A stretch of DNA of 54,337 nt, from positions 1 to 54,337 of the forward strand of contig NZ_JOIZ01000030.1 in assembly GCF_000721605.1 (NCBI RefSeq). Direction: 5' to 3'. Both the position numbers and the translations under genes were made by a program. Each line of letters begins with the position of its first letter. The first letter of the stretch is position 1. The notes under the pieces were generated by a model that was not told the origin of the DNA, searched no databases, and saw only the letters and a list, made by a program, of their open reading frames with translations. The DNA is from Streptomyces sp. NRRL S-37 (lineage in GTDB: Bacteria; Actinomycetota; Actinomycetes; Streptomycetales; Streptomycetaceae). This document shows, piece after piece, positions 41,832 to 50,049 of this stretch.

Positions 41832-43262
41832 GTGCCGTACGGGCGGCCGGTCTCGCGCAGGCGGCTGCGGCTGCTGTCGCTGGGGACCACGTTCGCGGTG
41901 GCGTTCGCCGCGGTGACCGCCACGGTCACCGTGCTGGTCGGGATCCTGTCGTACAACGCCGCCGCCCGGCTGGTGCGGGTGGACCAGCAGTCCGTGTTCG
42001 ACGAGGTCGTGCAGGACCTGCGGGACGAGGTCCGGGAGAACCGGATGTCGCCGCACGACTTCTCCTCCGCCGCGCCCGGCCACGACCTGGTGCGGCCCGC
42101 GCGGACCGACGTGCAGGTGCTCGGGCCCGACGGCGGTGTCTTCGACCCCGGTGACCCCGGCCTGCCGGTGGTGGACGCCGACCGGCGGGTCGCGGGCGCC
42201 GCGACCGCGGGGCGGGTGGTCGTGCACACGGGCGTCGACGTCGGCGACGACGTCTACCGGGTGGCGACCGTCGCGCTGGGCGGTGAGCGGGGCGCGGTGC
42301 AGGTGGCGCAGGAGTTCAGCGACACCGAGGACCTGCTGCGGGCCCTTCAGCGGCGCACGCTGATCCTGATGGCGGCGGTGGTGGTCGGGGCGGGGCTGTT
42401 CGGCTGGTGGGTGGCCCGGCGGATCACCCGGCGCCTGGTCGTCCTCACCAACACCGCCGAGGCCGTCGCCCGGACGCGGCGGCTCGGCATCCAGGTGCCG
42501 GTGGCCGGGTACGACGAGGTGGGGCGGCTCGGCCGTGCCTTCGACCGGATGCTGGGGCGGCTCGCCCAGTCCGAGGAGGACCAGCGGCGGCTGGTCCAGG
42601 ACGCCGGGCACGAGCTGCGTACGCCGCTCACCTCGCTGCGCACCAACATCTCCCTGCTGCGCCGTATCGACGAGCTGCCGCCCGGCACCCGGGAGGAACT
42701 CGTCGCCGACCTCACGCAGGAGGCCCGCGAGCTGACCGACCTCGTCAACGAACTCGTCGACCTCGCGGCCGGGCAGTCCGACACCGAGCCGCCGCAGCGG
42801 GTCGACCTCGCGGACGTCGCGGAGGAGGTGGCGGGTCTCGCGCGGCGCCGTACCGGGCGGGAGATCGTGGTCGAGGCGAGCGGTGACACCGCGACCGACG
42901 GGCGGCCGGGGATGCTGACGCGGGCGCTGTCCAATCTCGTCGAGAACGCGGTGAAGTTCGACCGGGGCGGTCGTGCTCCCGTGGAGATCCGGGTCGCGGG
43001 GCCGGCCCGGGCGGGGGCGGTGCGGGTGGAGGTGCGGGACCGGGGGCCGGGGATCGCCGAGGACGATCTGGTCCGGGTGTTCGACCGGTTCTACCGTGCC
43101 GCCGATGCGCGGTCCCTGCCGGGGTCGGGGCTCGGGCTGTCCATCGTGCGGGAGGTGGCGCTCGCGCACGGCGGGGCGCCGTACGCGTTCTCCCGCGAGG
43201 GCGGGGGGACGGTGATCGGGTTCACGGTGGGGGGTGTGGCCGGGCGGCCGTCGGACGGGTGA
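41832..43262 (+). CDS. Sensor histidine kinase
   Basis: A 476-residue membrane kinase. Two membrane helices (FAVAFAAVTATVTVLVGILS and LILMAAVVVGAGLFGWWVA) enclose an extracellular sensor domain of some 130 residues. HAMP follows, then HisKA with the phospho-acceptor in DAGHELRTPLTSL, and the HATPase domain with NLVENAVKFD, VRDRGPGIAEDD and GSGLGLSIVREV. The start is GTG 41832, next to the regulator's stop. It is MprB-like. The signal is unknown. Confidence 0.93.
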   Translation: MPYGRPVSRRRLRLLSLGTTFAVAFAAVTATVTVLVGILSYNAAARLVRVDQQSVFDEVVQDLRDEVRENRMSPHDFSSAAPGHDLVRPARTDVQVLGPDGGVFDPGDPGLPVVDADRRVAGAATAGRVVVHTGVDVGDDVYRVATVALGGERGAVQVAQEFSDTEDLLRALQRRTLILMAAVVVGAGLFGWWVARRITRRLVVLTNTAEAVARTRRLGIQVPVAGYDEVGRLGRAFDRMLGRLAQSEEDQRRLVQDAGHELRTPLTSLRTNISLLRRIDELPPGTREELVADLTQEARELTDLVNELVDLAAGQSDTEPPQRVDLADVAEEVAGLARRRTGREIVVEASGDTATDGRPGMLTRALSNLVENAVKFDRGGRAPVEIRVAGPARAGAVRVEVRDRGPGIAEDDLVRVFDRFYRAADARSLPGSGLGLSIVREVALAHGGAPYAFSREGGGTVIGFTVGGVAGRPSDG

Positions 43263-43363
43263 GCGGTGCGGCGGGGCGCGGTAGGCGTAGGCGGGAGGTG
43301 TGGCGTGCAGGTATGGGGGCGGGGGACGGTGGAGGGCCGTTTCCCGGTGAGGGGAGGGCGCGC

Positions 43364-44653
43364 ATGCTGACCGATGAGGAGGCCGCCGCGCTGGCGGCCG
43401 TCGACGAGGAGGCGTTGGGGCGGACGCTGCTGGAGCTGGTGTCCGTGCCCAGCGTGATCGGGAGCAGCGCCGAGTCGGAGCTTCAGCACCAGCTGGCCGG
43501 GCGGCTGGAGTGGCTCGGCATGGAGGTCGACCTGTGGTCGCTGGACCTGCCCGCGCTGCGCGCCGAACCGGATTTCCCGGGGACGGAGGCGCCCCGGGAG
43601 GAGGCGTGGGGGCTGGTCGGGACCACCCCCGACGGGGGCGACGGACCCACCCTGATCCTCAACGGCCACGTCGACGTCGTACCGCCGGGCGATCCCGCCG
43701 CGTGGGACGGTGACCCGTTCGTGCCCCGGGTGACCGGGGACCTCGTGCACGGGCGCGGGGCCTGCGACATGAAGGCCGGGCTCGCGGCGCACCTCGCCGC
43801 GCTCGCGGCGATACGTTCCGCCGGGATACGGCTGCGCGGCCGGGTCGCCGCGCACTTCGTCGTCGGCGAGGAGGACGGCGGCCTCGGCGCCTACGCCACC
43901 CTGCGGCGCGGTCACCGCGGCGACGCCTGCGTCATCGCCGAACCGACCGCCGGCACGCTGATCACCGCCAACGCGGGCGCGCTGACGTTCCGCATCGCCG
44001 TGCCCGGCAGGGCGGCGCACGGCAGTTCACGGGAGCAGGGAGTCAGTGCCGTCGACGCCTACCTTCCCCTGCACCGGGCGCTGGCCGCGCTGGAGACCGG
44101 ACGGAACCGGGACCCGGACCCGCTGCTCGCCGAGTACCCGATCCCGTACGGCCTGTCGGTGGGCACCGTGCGTGCCGGGGACTGGGCGAGCAGCGTGCCC
44201 GGCCTGCTGGTCGCCGAGGGGCGGTTCGGCGTACGCCTCGGTGAGGAACCGACGGACGCGCGCGCCGAGTTCGAACGGTGCGTGGCCGAGGCGTGCGCCG
44301 CCGACCCCTGGCTGCGGGACCATCCGGCCGTGGTGAGCTGGCCGGGCGGGCAGTTCGCGAGCGGCCGGCTGCCCGAGGGCCACGTCCTCGCGGACGTGAC
44401 CGGTTCCGCGTACGCCGACGCGACGGGCCGCCCCCGGCCCAGGCGGCGCGGCGCCACCTACGGCAGCGACCTGCGGCACTACACCGGCGCCGGGATACCG
44501 ACGCTGCAGTACGGCCCCGGGGACATCACGGTGGCCCACAGCGACCGCGAACACGTGTCCCTCCGGGAGACGGTGGAGGCGGCCCGGACCCTGGTGCTGA
44601 CGGTGCTGCGGACCGTCGGGACGAAGCGAGCCGACATGCCTGCCGGTCCGTAG
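43364..44653 (+). CDS. M20-family metallopeptidase (ArgE/DapE-like)
   Basis: A 429-residue zinc hydrolase. Metal ligands are in LNGHVDVVPPG (His), GRGACDMKAGLAAHL (Asp) and VVGEEDGGLGAY (the catalytic Glu and a ligand Glu), and the dimerisation domain lies between AFRIAVPGRAAHGS-type and C-terminal parts (seen as FRIAVPGRAAHGSSREQG). The family includes acetylornithine deacetylase and succinyl-diaminopimelate desuccinylase, and many amidohydrolases; the substrate is not known. ATG 43364 has GGGGAGGG upstream; an upstream in-frame start would overlap the kinase gene. Confidence 0.88.
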   Translation: MLTDEEAAALAAVDEEALGRTLLELVSVPSVIGSSAESELQHQLAGRLEWLGMEVDLWSLDLPALRAEPDFPGTEAPREEAWGLVGTTPDGGDGPTLILNGHVDVVPPGDPAAWDGDPFVPRVTGDLVHGRGACDMKAGLAAHLAALAAIRSAGIRLRGRVAAHFVVGEEDGGLGAYATLRRGHRGDACVIAEPTAGTLITANAGALTFRIAVPGRAAHGSSREQGVSAVDAYLPLHRALAALETGRNRDPDPLLAEYPIPYGLSVGTVRAGDWASSVPGLLVAEGRFGVRLGEEPTDARAEFERCVAEACAADPWLRDHPAVVSWPGGQFASGRLPEGHVLADVTGSAYADATGRPRPRRRGATYGSDLRHYTGAGIPTLQYGPGDITVAHSDREHVSLRETVEAARTLVLTVLRTVGTKRADMPAGP

Positions 44654-45269
44654 GGAAGGGGATGTCCGCTCGGGCGGCGGGGGAGTGGTGTGTCTGCTGG
44701 AGAACCGTGAGCACTTCGGCCCGTGTTGCTCATATGCCGCTCGGATGAGCTTCTGGTGGACACTCGGCTGCCACATGCTCACGGTTGCACAGGTCGCCAG
44801 CCGGGACACCCGACTCCCCCCGTGTCATGAAGGTGGGTCTCGGCGCCATTCCGGTTGTCCGGCCGGGGAGAACTCGCCGGCATGTTCACCTGCCCGGCCG
44901 TCCCGCCGCCGGACCGGGAGCCGGTCTTCACCCTCGAACGCCCTCGGCCGGGAGTACGCCTTCCTCCTCCTCGCGCCCGGTGCTCTCGCCATGCGCGCCT
45001 TCGGCAAGGTGCCCCCTCCCGGCACGGGACGAGGGCGGGCCCCGAAAGCCCCGCCCGATCCGTGAGAACCCCGGCGCGGAGCCACTCCGGGCAGCAAGCC
45101 CGACGCCCCGACTCGTGCAGCCGGTGCGAGAAGTCCCGCCACGCGTGCGGCGACGGGCGGCGAGGGGACGTCGACCCGGGGTTTCCCGTCGGCCGCCCCG
45201 GGAGGCGTACCCCGTGCGGCCGGATGCGGGCGACGTCCCCGGCGGCCGTGACCGTGGACGTGCCGCCGT
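44654..45269. other. 616-nt stretch with no recognised gene
   Basis: No convincing gene is seen on either strand; the open frames here are of the GC-biased kind with no family motif. The one structure noted is an exact 11-bp inverted repeat, AACCGTGAGCA at 44703-44713 and TGCTCACGGTT at 44776-44786, with 62 nt between the arms. It may include the terminator of the peptidase gene. Confidence 0.5.
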
Positions 45270-47498
45270 TCACTCCCGCAGGGGCAGTGCCGTGAGTTCG
45301 CCCGCCCGGAGGACGTGGACGTGGCCGGACGTCGTCGTGAGGGAGGGGGAGGCCGTGTCGCGCGCGGGGCCGGAGAAGGTCCACGCGGCCTTGTGGTCCC
45401 GCAGGTCCACCGCGTACAGCAGCCGGCGCTCGTCGAAGGGGGCCAGCAGGGCCAGTCCGCCGTGCAGCAGGGGCGGGCCGGGCCACAGCCGCAGCGGGGC
45501 GCGGTGGTCCCAGCGGAACTCACCGGTCGCGGCGTCCAGCGCGATCAGCCGCCAGGCGGCCTGCTCGGCCGTGCCCTGGGTGTCCTCGGGCGCCGCCACG
45601 ACGTACACCGTGCCGTCCTGGACGGCCGGCGCGCCGTAGACCGGGCCGCCGGGCCAGGTGCTGGGCTCCTCGGCCCCCCAGCGCCACAGCGTCTCGCCGC
45701 TGCGCGCGTCGAGTGCCAGCACCTCGCCCTGGCTGACGTGGATCCGTCCGTCCCGTACCGCGGCCGCGCTCGGCGCCGGCAGGTCGCTCTCCTCGTCCAC
45801 GTCGTACCGGGCCGGGTCGACCAGCCGCTCCTCGTACAGCGTCCGGCCGGTGTCGGCGGCGCGGACGACCAGTCCGAGCCGGGTGACGCAGACCAGCCGC
45901 CCGCCCTCGGTGACGGCGCTCAGAGGTTCGGCCCCCACCCCCTTCCCCGGCAGTGCCTCGCGCCAGCGCTCCGCGCCGCTGACCAGGTCGTACGCGCTCA
46001 GGAACGGCCGCGCGGGCTCCCCGCCCGGGCCGGGCAGTCGGGCCAGGACGTAGACCGTCCGCCGGTCGGCCGTCAGCAGGAACGTCGGTTCGAGGGCGGG
46101 GGTGCCCAGGGAGTCGTGCAGCGGGCTCGTGCGGCCCGTCTCCGGGTCGAGCCGGAGGAGCGCGGGGCGGACCGGGGACGATCCCGCCGGGCTGCCGTCC
46201 TCGTCGAGGACGGCGAGCAGTCCGCCGTCCGTGTCCAGGACGTCCCGCAGCGGGTCCCGCGTCCACTTCTTCCGCCCGGTGGCGGCGTCCACGGCGGTGT
46301 AGCGGGGCCGGAGCGCGTCCCTGACCAGGACGACACCGCCCGCCGCCACGGGCCGGACCTTGTGGTCGAAGGACCCCGTGAACGTCCAGGCGGCCTCGGG
46401 CGGGCCCGACCCGGCGTCCGCCGCGGTCCGCTCGCCGTTCCCGGGGCCCTGCCGCCCCCGCCGGGTGTACGCGACGGCGCCCGCCGTCAGGGCGCCGGCC
46501 GCGAGGAGCCCTCCGCCCAGCGCGAACAGGGCCCGGCGCCGTGGCGCCGGCGGCGCGCCGGTCTCCGTACGCGCGCCGGGGTCCGGAGCGGGTGCCGGTG
46601 CGCGTACGGGGTGCGGATCCCACAGGCGCGTGGTGCGGGCGGCGAGGTCGGCGAGGACCGCCTCCGGCAGCGACTCCGCGAACGTGCCCCCGCCCGCCCC
46701 GAGTTCCGAGGAGAGCAGGGCCGGCGCCGGGCGGTCGGCGGCCTCCTTGCGCAGGCAGGACGCGATGACCGTCCGCAGGCCGTCGGGGACGTGGGTCAGG
46801 TCCGGCTCCCCGTACCGGACGCGGTACAGGATGTCCGCCGCGCTGTCCCCCGGGAACGGCGGGTGTCCGGTCGCGGCGAAGAGCAGCACACCGCCGAGGG
46901 CGAAGACGTCGCCCTCGGGGCCGTGGTCGTGCCCCGTCGCCTGCTCCGGTGACATGTAGGCCGGGGTGCCCACGACCTGTCCGGTCGCGGTGAGCCGCTG
47001 GGCGCCGAGCGCGCGGGCGATGCCGAAGTCGATGATCCTCGGTCCGGCCGCGGTGAGCAGGATGTTGGACGGCTTGAGATCGCGGTGCACGATGCCCGTA
47101 CGGTGGATCTCGTCGAGCGCGTCCGCGAGGCGGGCGCCCACGGCCCGCACGGTGTGTTCGGGCAGCGGTCCCGCCAGGCCCACCGCCTCGTCGAGCGCGG
47201 GTCCGAGCAGGTACTCGGTGGCCAGCCAGGGCACGGCCCCGTCGGGATCGCAGTCGACCACGGCCGCGCCGTGCCGGGCGCCGATCGCGCGGGCCGCCTC
47301 CGCCTCCAGACGGAACCGGACGCGGAACTCGGGTTCGGCGGCGAACCGCGGGTGCACCGTCTTGAGCGCGACGGTGCGCCCGCCGGGCGTACGGGCCAGG
47401 AAGACCGTCCCCATGCCGCCGCTGCCCAGCCTGCCGATCAGCCGGTAGCGGCCCAGGCGGTCGGGGTCGTCGTGGGCGAGGGGCCGCACAGTGCTCAT
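45270..47498 (-). CDS. Ser/Thr protein kinase with PQQ-type propeller
   Basis: A 742-residue membrane kinase. The kinase domain (residues about 17-275) is complete: glycine loop GRLGSGGMGTVFLA, lysine in TVALKTVH, HRDLKPSN, DFGIARAL and MSPEQAT. A Pro-rich linker, RRRALFALGGGLLAAGALTA (the membrane helix, about 322-345) and a C-terminal extracellular PQQ-like propeller follow, with repeats such as AVDAATGRKKWTRD, ALDARSGETLWRWG and ALDAATGEFRWDH. It probably signals external ligands to cytoplasmic proteins. It is the last of three such genes in a row; 7 nt separates it from the pseudokinase gene. Confidence 0.93.
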   Translation of the reverse strand: MSTVRPLAHDDPDRLGRYRLIGRLGSGGMGTVFLARTPGGRTVALKTVHPRFAAEPEFRVRFRLEAEAARAIGARHGAAVVDCDPDGAVPWLATEYLLGPALDEAVGLAGPLPEHTVRAVGARLADALDEIHRTGIVHRDLKPSNILLTAAGPRIIDFGIARALGAQRLTATGQVVGTPAYMSPEQATGHDHGPEGDVFALGGVLLFAATGHPPFPGDSAADILYRVRYGEPDLTHVPDGLRTVIASCLRKEAADRPAPALLSSELGAGGGTFAESLPEAVLADLAARTTRLWDPHPVRAPAPAPDPGARTETGAPPAPRRRALFALGGGLLAAGALTAGAVAYTRRGRQGPGNGERTAADAGSGPPEAAWTFTGSFDHKVRPVAAGGVVLVRDALRPRYTAVDAATGRKKWTRDPLRDVLDTDGGLLAVLDEDGSPAGSSPVRPALLRLDPETGRTSPLHDSLGTPALEPTFLLTADRRTVYVLARLPGPGGEPARPFLSAYDLVSGAERWREALPGKGVGAEPLSAVTEGGRLVCVTRLGLVVRAADTGRTLYEERLVDPARYDVDEESDLPAPSAAAVRDGRIHVSQGEVLALDARSGETLWRWGAEEPSTWPGGPVYGAPAVQDGTVYVVAAPEDTQGTAEQAAWRLIALDAATGEFRWDHRAPLRLWPGPPLLHGGLALLAPFDERRLLYAVDLRDHKAAWTFSGPARDTASPSLTTTSGHVHVLRAGELTALPLRE

Positions 47499-47505
47499 AC
47501 GGCGC

Positions 47506-49962
47506 TCACTCCACCGGGACGCCGTAGAAGGACATGCCGTACCGGACCACGCAGATCCCCTCGACGGTCAGCAGCTCGTACGGGTCGAGGCCGCCGGAGT
47601 CCTGCTCGCCCACGGCCTGGAACTTCCACAGCCGTTCACCGCTCGCCGCGGCGAACGCGGTGACCTGGACGGCGTCGAGGGAGAGCGCGGTGGCGCCGGA
47701 CGCGCTGACGGCCACGGAGGAGGGTGCGCCGCTCCCGGCCAGGAAGCCGGTCCCGCGGCTCCACCGCTGCCGTCCGTCGGCCGGGTCGAGGGCGTACACG
47801 GTCGGGTCGTTGTCCGCGACGTACAGGGTGTCCCCGGTGAGGAGCGGCTCCCCGAACCTGCTGTCCGGGTACGGATGGCGCTTGCGCCAGAGCTCCCGGC
47901 CGGTACGCAGCTCGTACGCCCGCAGCTCGTTGTCCTGCGCGGCGTACAGCGTTCCCGTGCCGGACAGGGCGCACGAGGCGCTGATGGTCAGATCATCGAT
48001 GGTTCTCGCCCACGCCTCCTTGCCCGAGGCGCGGTCCAGTGCGAAGAACTCCTGCAGTCCCTCGGGCTGCTTCTTCCGTGCCTTCTCGTCCTTGGGCCGG
48101 GGCGCGTCCCGCGACGACACCAGGAGGCCGCGGTGGGGGACGGCCCAGGCGACGTACTCGTTCTCCGCGAGGGGTTTTCGCCACAGCGGTTCGCGCCGTA
48201 CGACGTCGTATGCGAAAAGGGTGAGGGTCTTCCCGTCGGTGCCGTCGGTCTTCGTGCCGGTGCCGGCCGTCTTCTCGACGTTGCCCTTGAACCAGACCAC
48301 CGCACCGTCCCGGGCCACCAGTTCGGGGCCGGCCATGTCCTCGCCGGTTTCGAGGATCTGCTCGTAGGGGACCTTGTGCCGGCGGGCGCCGTCCTTCACG
48401 GAGCGCCACAGCAGCCCCTGGACGCCCAGCGTCACGAGGAGTTCGTCGTCGACCCGCACGGGGTGGGAAGGGAGGTCCATCGGTTCCCTGCGCCGCCACA
48501 GTTCCCTGCCGGTACGGACGTTCAGGGCGACGAGGGAGTCACCCGGCAGCAGCAGCACGTCGCCGTGGAGGGCGGGGCTGCCGTGGAGCAGCGTGCCCGG
48601 CATGTCGTGCGCCCACAGCGCCGCCGGGGGCACTCCGGGGACGGGTTTGCGCGGCTTCCGCGCGGCCGGTTTCCCCGCCGCGGCGGGGCTCGGGCGGTCG
48701 TCGGTCGCCCACGCCGTGACGCCGCCGCCGAGCGCCAGCCCCGCCGCGCCGGACAGCGCCCCGGTCAGCAGGGTCCTGCGGTCCAGGCGTACGGCACGGC
48801 GCGCGGGGGACCGGTCCGGCGGGGTGTCCTGCCCGGCCGCCGGGCCGGCTTCGGGTGCCGGGCTCGCGTCCGGCACGGTCGGTGTGGCCGGGACGGCCGG
48901 CACGGCTCCCTTCCGGTCGTCCCGGTCCTCCCGCGCCTCCAGCCCGAGCACGGCCGACGCCTGCTCCGCCAGGGCGGCGGTCAGCCGGGCCGGCAGCGGG
49001 CCCGCTTCCACCGCCGCCGCCGCGCCGGAGGGAGCGAGGACGGCCGCGAGCACGGACGGCTCCGGCCGCCGCGCCGGGTCCTTGGCCAGGCACCGGGCGA
49101 GCACCGGACGCAGCCCCTCGGGGACGGAGGCGAGAGCGGGCTCCCGGTGCGCGATGCGTTCGGAGGCCCGGTGGCGTGCGGCGCTCGGGGAGACGTCCCC
49201 GGCGGCGGGACGCGCATCGGCGGGGTCCGCGCCCGCGGGATCCGGGCCCGCGGTGTCCGGGCCCGCGGTGTCCGGGCCCGCGGTGTCCGCGCCGAGAGGG
49301 CCCGCGCCCGCGGTGTCCACGTCGAAGGGGTTCGTGCCCGTGGCCGCGTACGCCAGCAGGGTGCCCAGGACGAAGACGTCGGCGGGCGGCCCCGGCCGGT
49401 GGCCGGCGACCTGCTCCGGTGTCAGGTAGCCGAGCGTCACGGACAGTCCGCCTCCCGGCCCCTCCGCCGCCGCCGTGGCCGCGCCCAGCGGGCCGAACGC
49501 GCTGATCCGGGGACCGTCGGCGGCCAGCAGCACCACCTCGGGACCGAGCCCCTGGAACGCCCCGCCGGCCGCCGCGCGAATGCGTTCGAGCGTCTCGGCG
49601 AGGGCCGCGCCCACGGCCCGTACGACCGGTTCGGGCAGCGGCCCCGCCAGGGCCACGGCCTCGGCGAGCGAGAGGGAGGGGACGAACGGTGAGGCGAACC
49701 AGGGCACCGGGTCGTCCGGCGCGGAGGCGAGCACGGGCTGCGCCCACGGCCCCGCCAGCCGTGCCGCCGTCGCGAGCTCCTGGCGGAAGCGGCGGCGGAA
49801 GACGGGGACCGCCGCCAGCCGTGGCTCCGCCGCGGTGACGGTGACGGTGCGTCCGTCGTCCCCGCGCGCCAGGTAGCCGCGGGTGGTGCCCGCCTCCCGC
49901 AGCACCGCGAGTGTCCGGTACGGGCCGAACTGCCGTGGGTCCGCCCCGTTCAGATCCCTCAC
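47506..49962 (-). CDS. Pseudokinase with PQQ-type propeller
   Basis: An 818-residue protein with the same plan as its two neighbours but a dead kinase domain. By alignment with the downstream gene, the lysine of VALK is T (TVTVTAAEP), HRDLKPSN has become FQGLGPEV, and DFG has become AFG. The glycine loop reads LREAGTTRGYLA. The fold elements SVTLGYLTPEQVAG and LARCLAKDPARRPEP remain. A linker with repeated TAGPD units, a membrane helix after LDRRTLL, and a propeller (LVALNVRTGRELWRR, ALDPADGRQRWSRG) complete it. It may be a scaffold or an allosteric partner. GTG 49962 is used as start. Confidence 0.87.
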   Translation of the reverse strand: MRDLNGADPRQFGPYRTLAVLREAGTTRGYLARGDDGRTVTVTAAEPRLAAVPVFRRRFRQELATAARLAGPWAQPVLASAPDDPVPWFASPFVPSLSLAEAVALAGPLPEPVVRAVGAALAETLERIRAAAGGAFQGLGPEVVLLAADGPRISAFGPLGAATAAAEGPGGGLSVTLGYLTPEQVAGHRPGPPADVFVLGTLLAYAATGTNPFDVDTAGAGPLGADTAGPDTAGPDTAGPDPAGADPADARPAAGDVSPSAARHRASERIAHREPALASVPEGLRPVLARCLAKDPARRPEPSVLAAVLAPSGAAAAVEAGPLPARLTAALAEQASAVLGLEAREDRDDRKGAVPAVPATPTVPDASPAPEAGPAAGQDTPPDRSPARRAVRLDRRTLLTGALSGAAGLALGGGVTAWATDDRPSPAAAGKPAARKPRKPVPGVPPAALWAHDMPGTLLHGSPALHGDVLLLPGDSLVALNVRTGRELWRRREPMDLPSHPVRVDDELLVTLGVQGLLWRSVKDGARRHKVPYEQILETGEDMAGPELVARDGAVVWFKGNVEKTAGTGTKTDGTDGKTLTLFAYDVVRREPLWRKPLAENEYVAWAVPHRGLLVSSRDAPRPKDEKARKKQPEGLQEFFALDRASGKEAWARTIDDLTISASCALSGTGTLYAAQDNELRAYELRTGRELWRKRHPYPDSRFGEPLLTGDTLYVADNDPTVYALDPADGRQRWSRGTGFLAGSGAPSSVAVSASGATALSLDAVQVTAFAAASGERLWKFQAVGEQDSGGLDPYELLTVEGICVVRYGMSFYGVPVE

Positions 49963-50049
49963 GGTCCCCAACCCCCCTCTGTTGCAAGGACGGTGGGAAA
50001 TCCTAGGACACCACGACGGCAGGTGGCGGCCCGCGCCGTCACAACCGGG

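Noticed and set aside
40989..43169. 726-codon frame opposite the two-component genes
   Set aside because: Low-complexity His/Arg/Gly/Pro translation with no motif; the regulator and kinase on the other strand are unambiguous.
44825..45523. 232-codon minus-strand frame in the gap before the kinases
   Set aside because: Overlaps the kinase gene in another frame and shows Arg/Pro/Gly-rich shadow composition.
48539..49987. 482-codon frame within the pseudokinase gene
   Set aside because: Consists almost only of Gly, Arg, Ala and Pro; the pseudokinase frame has recognisable domains.
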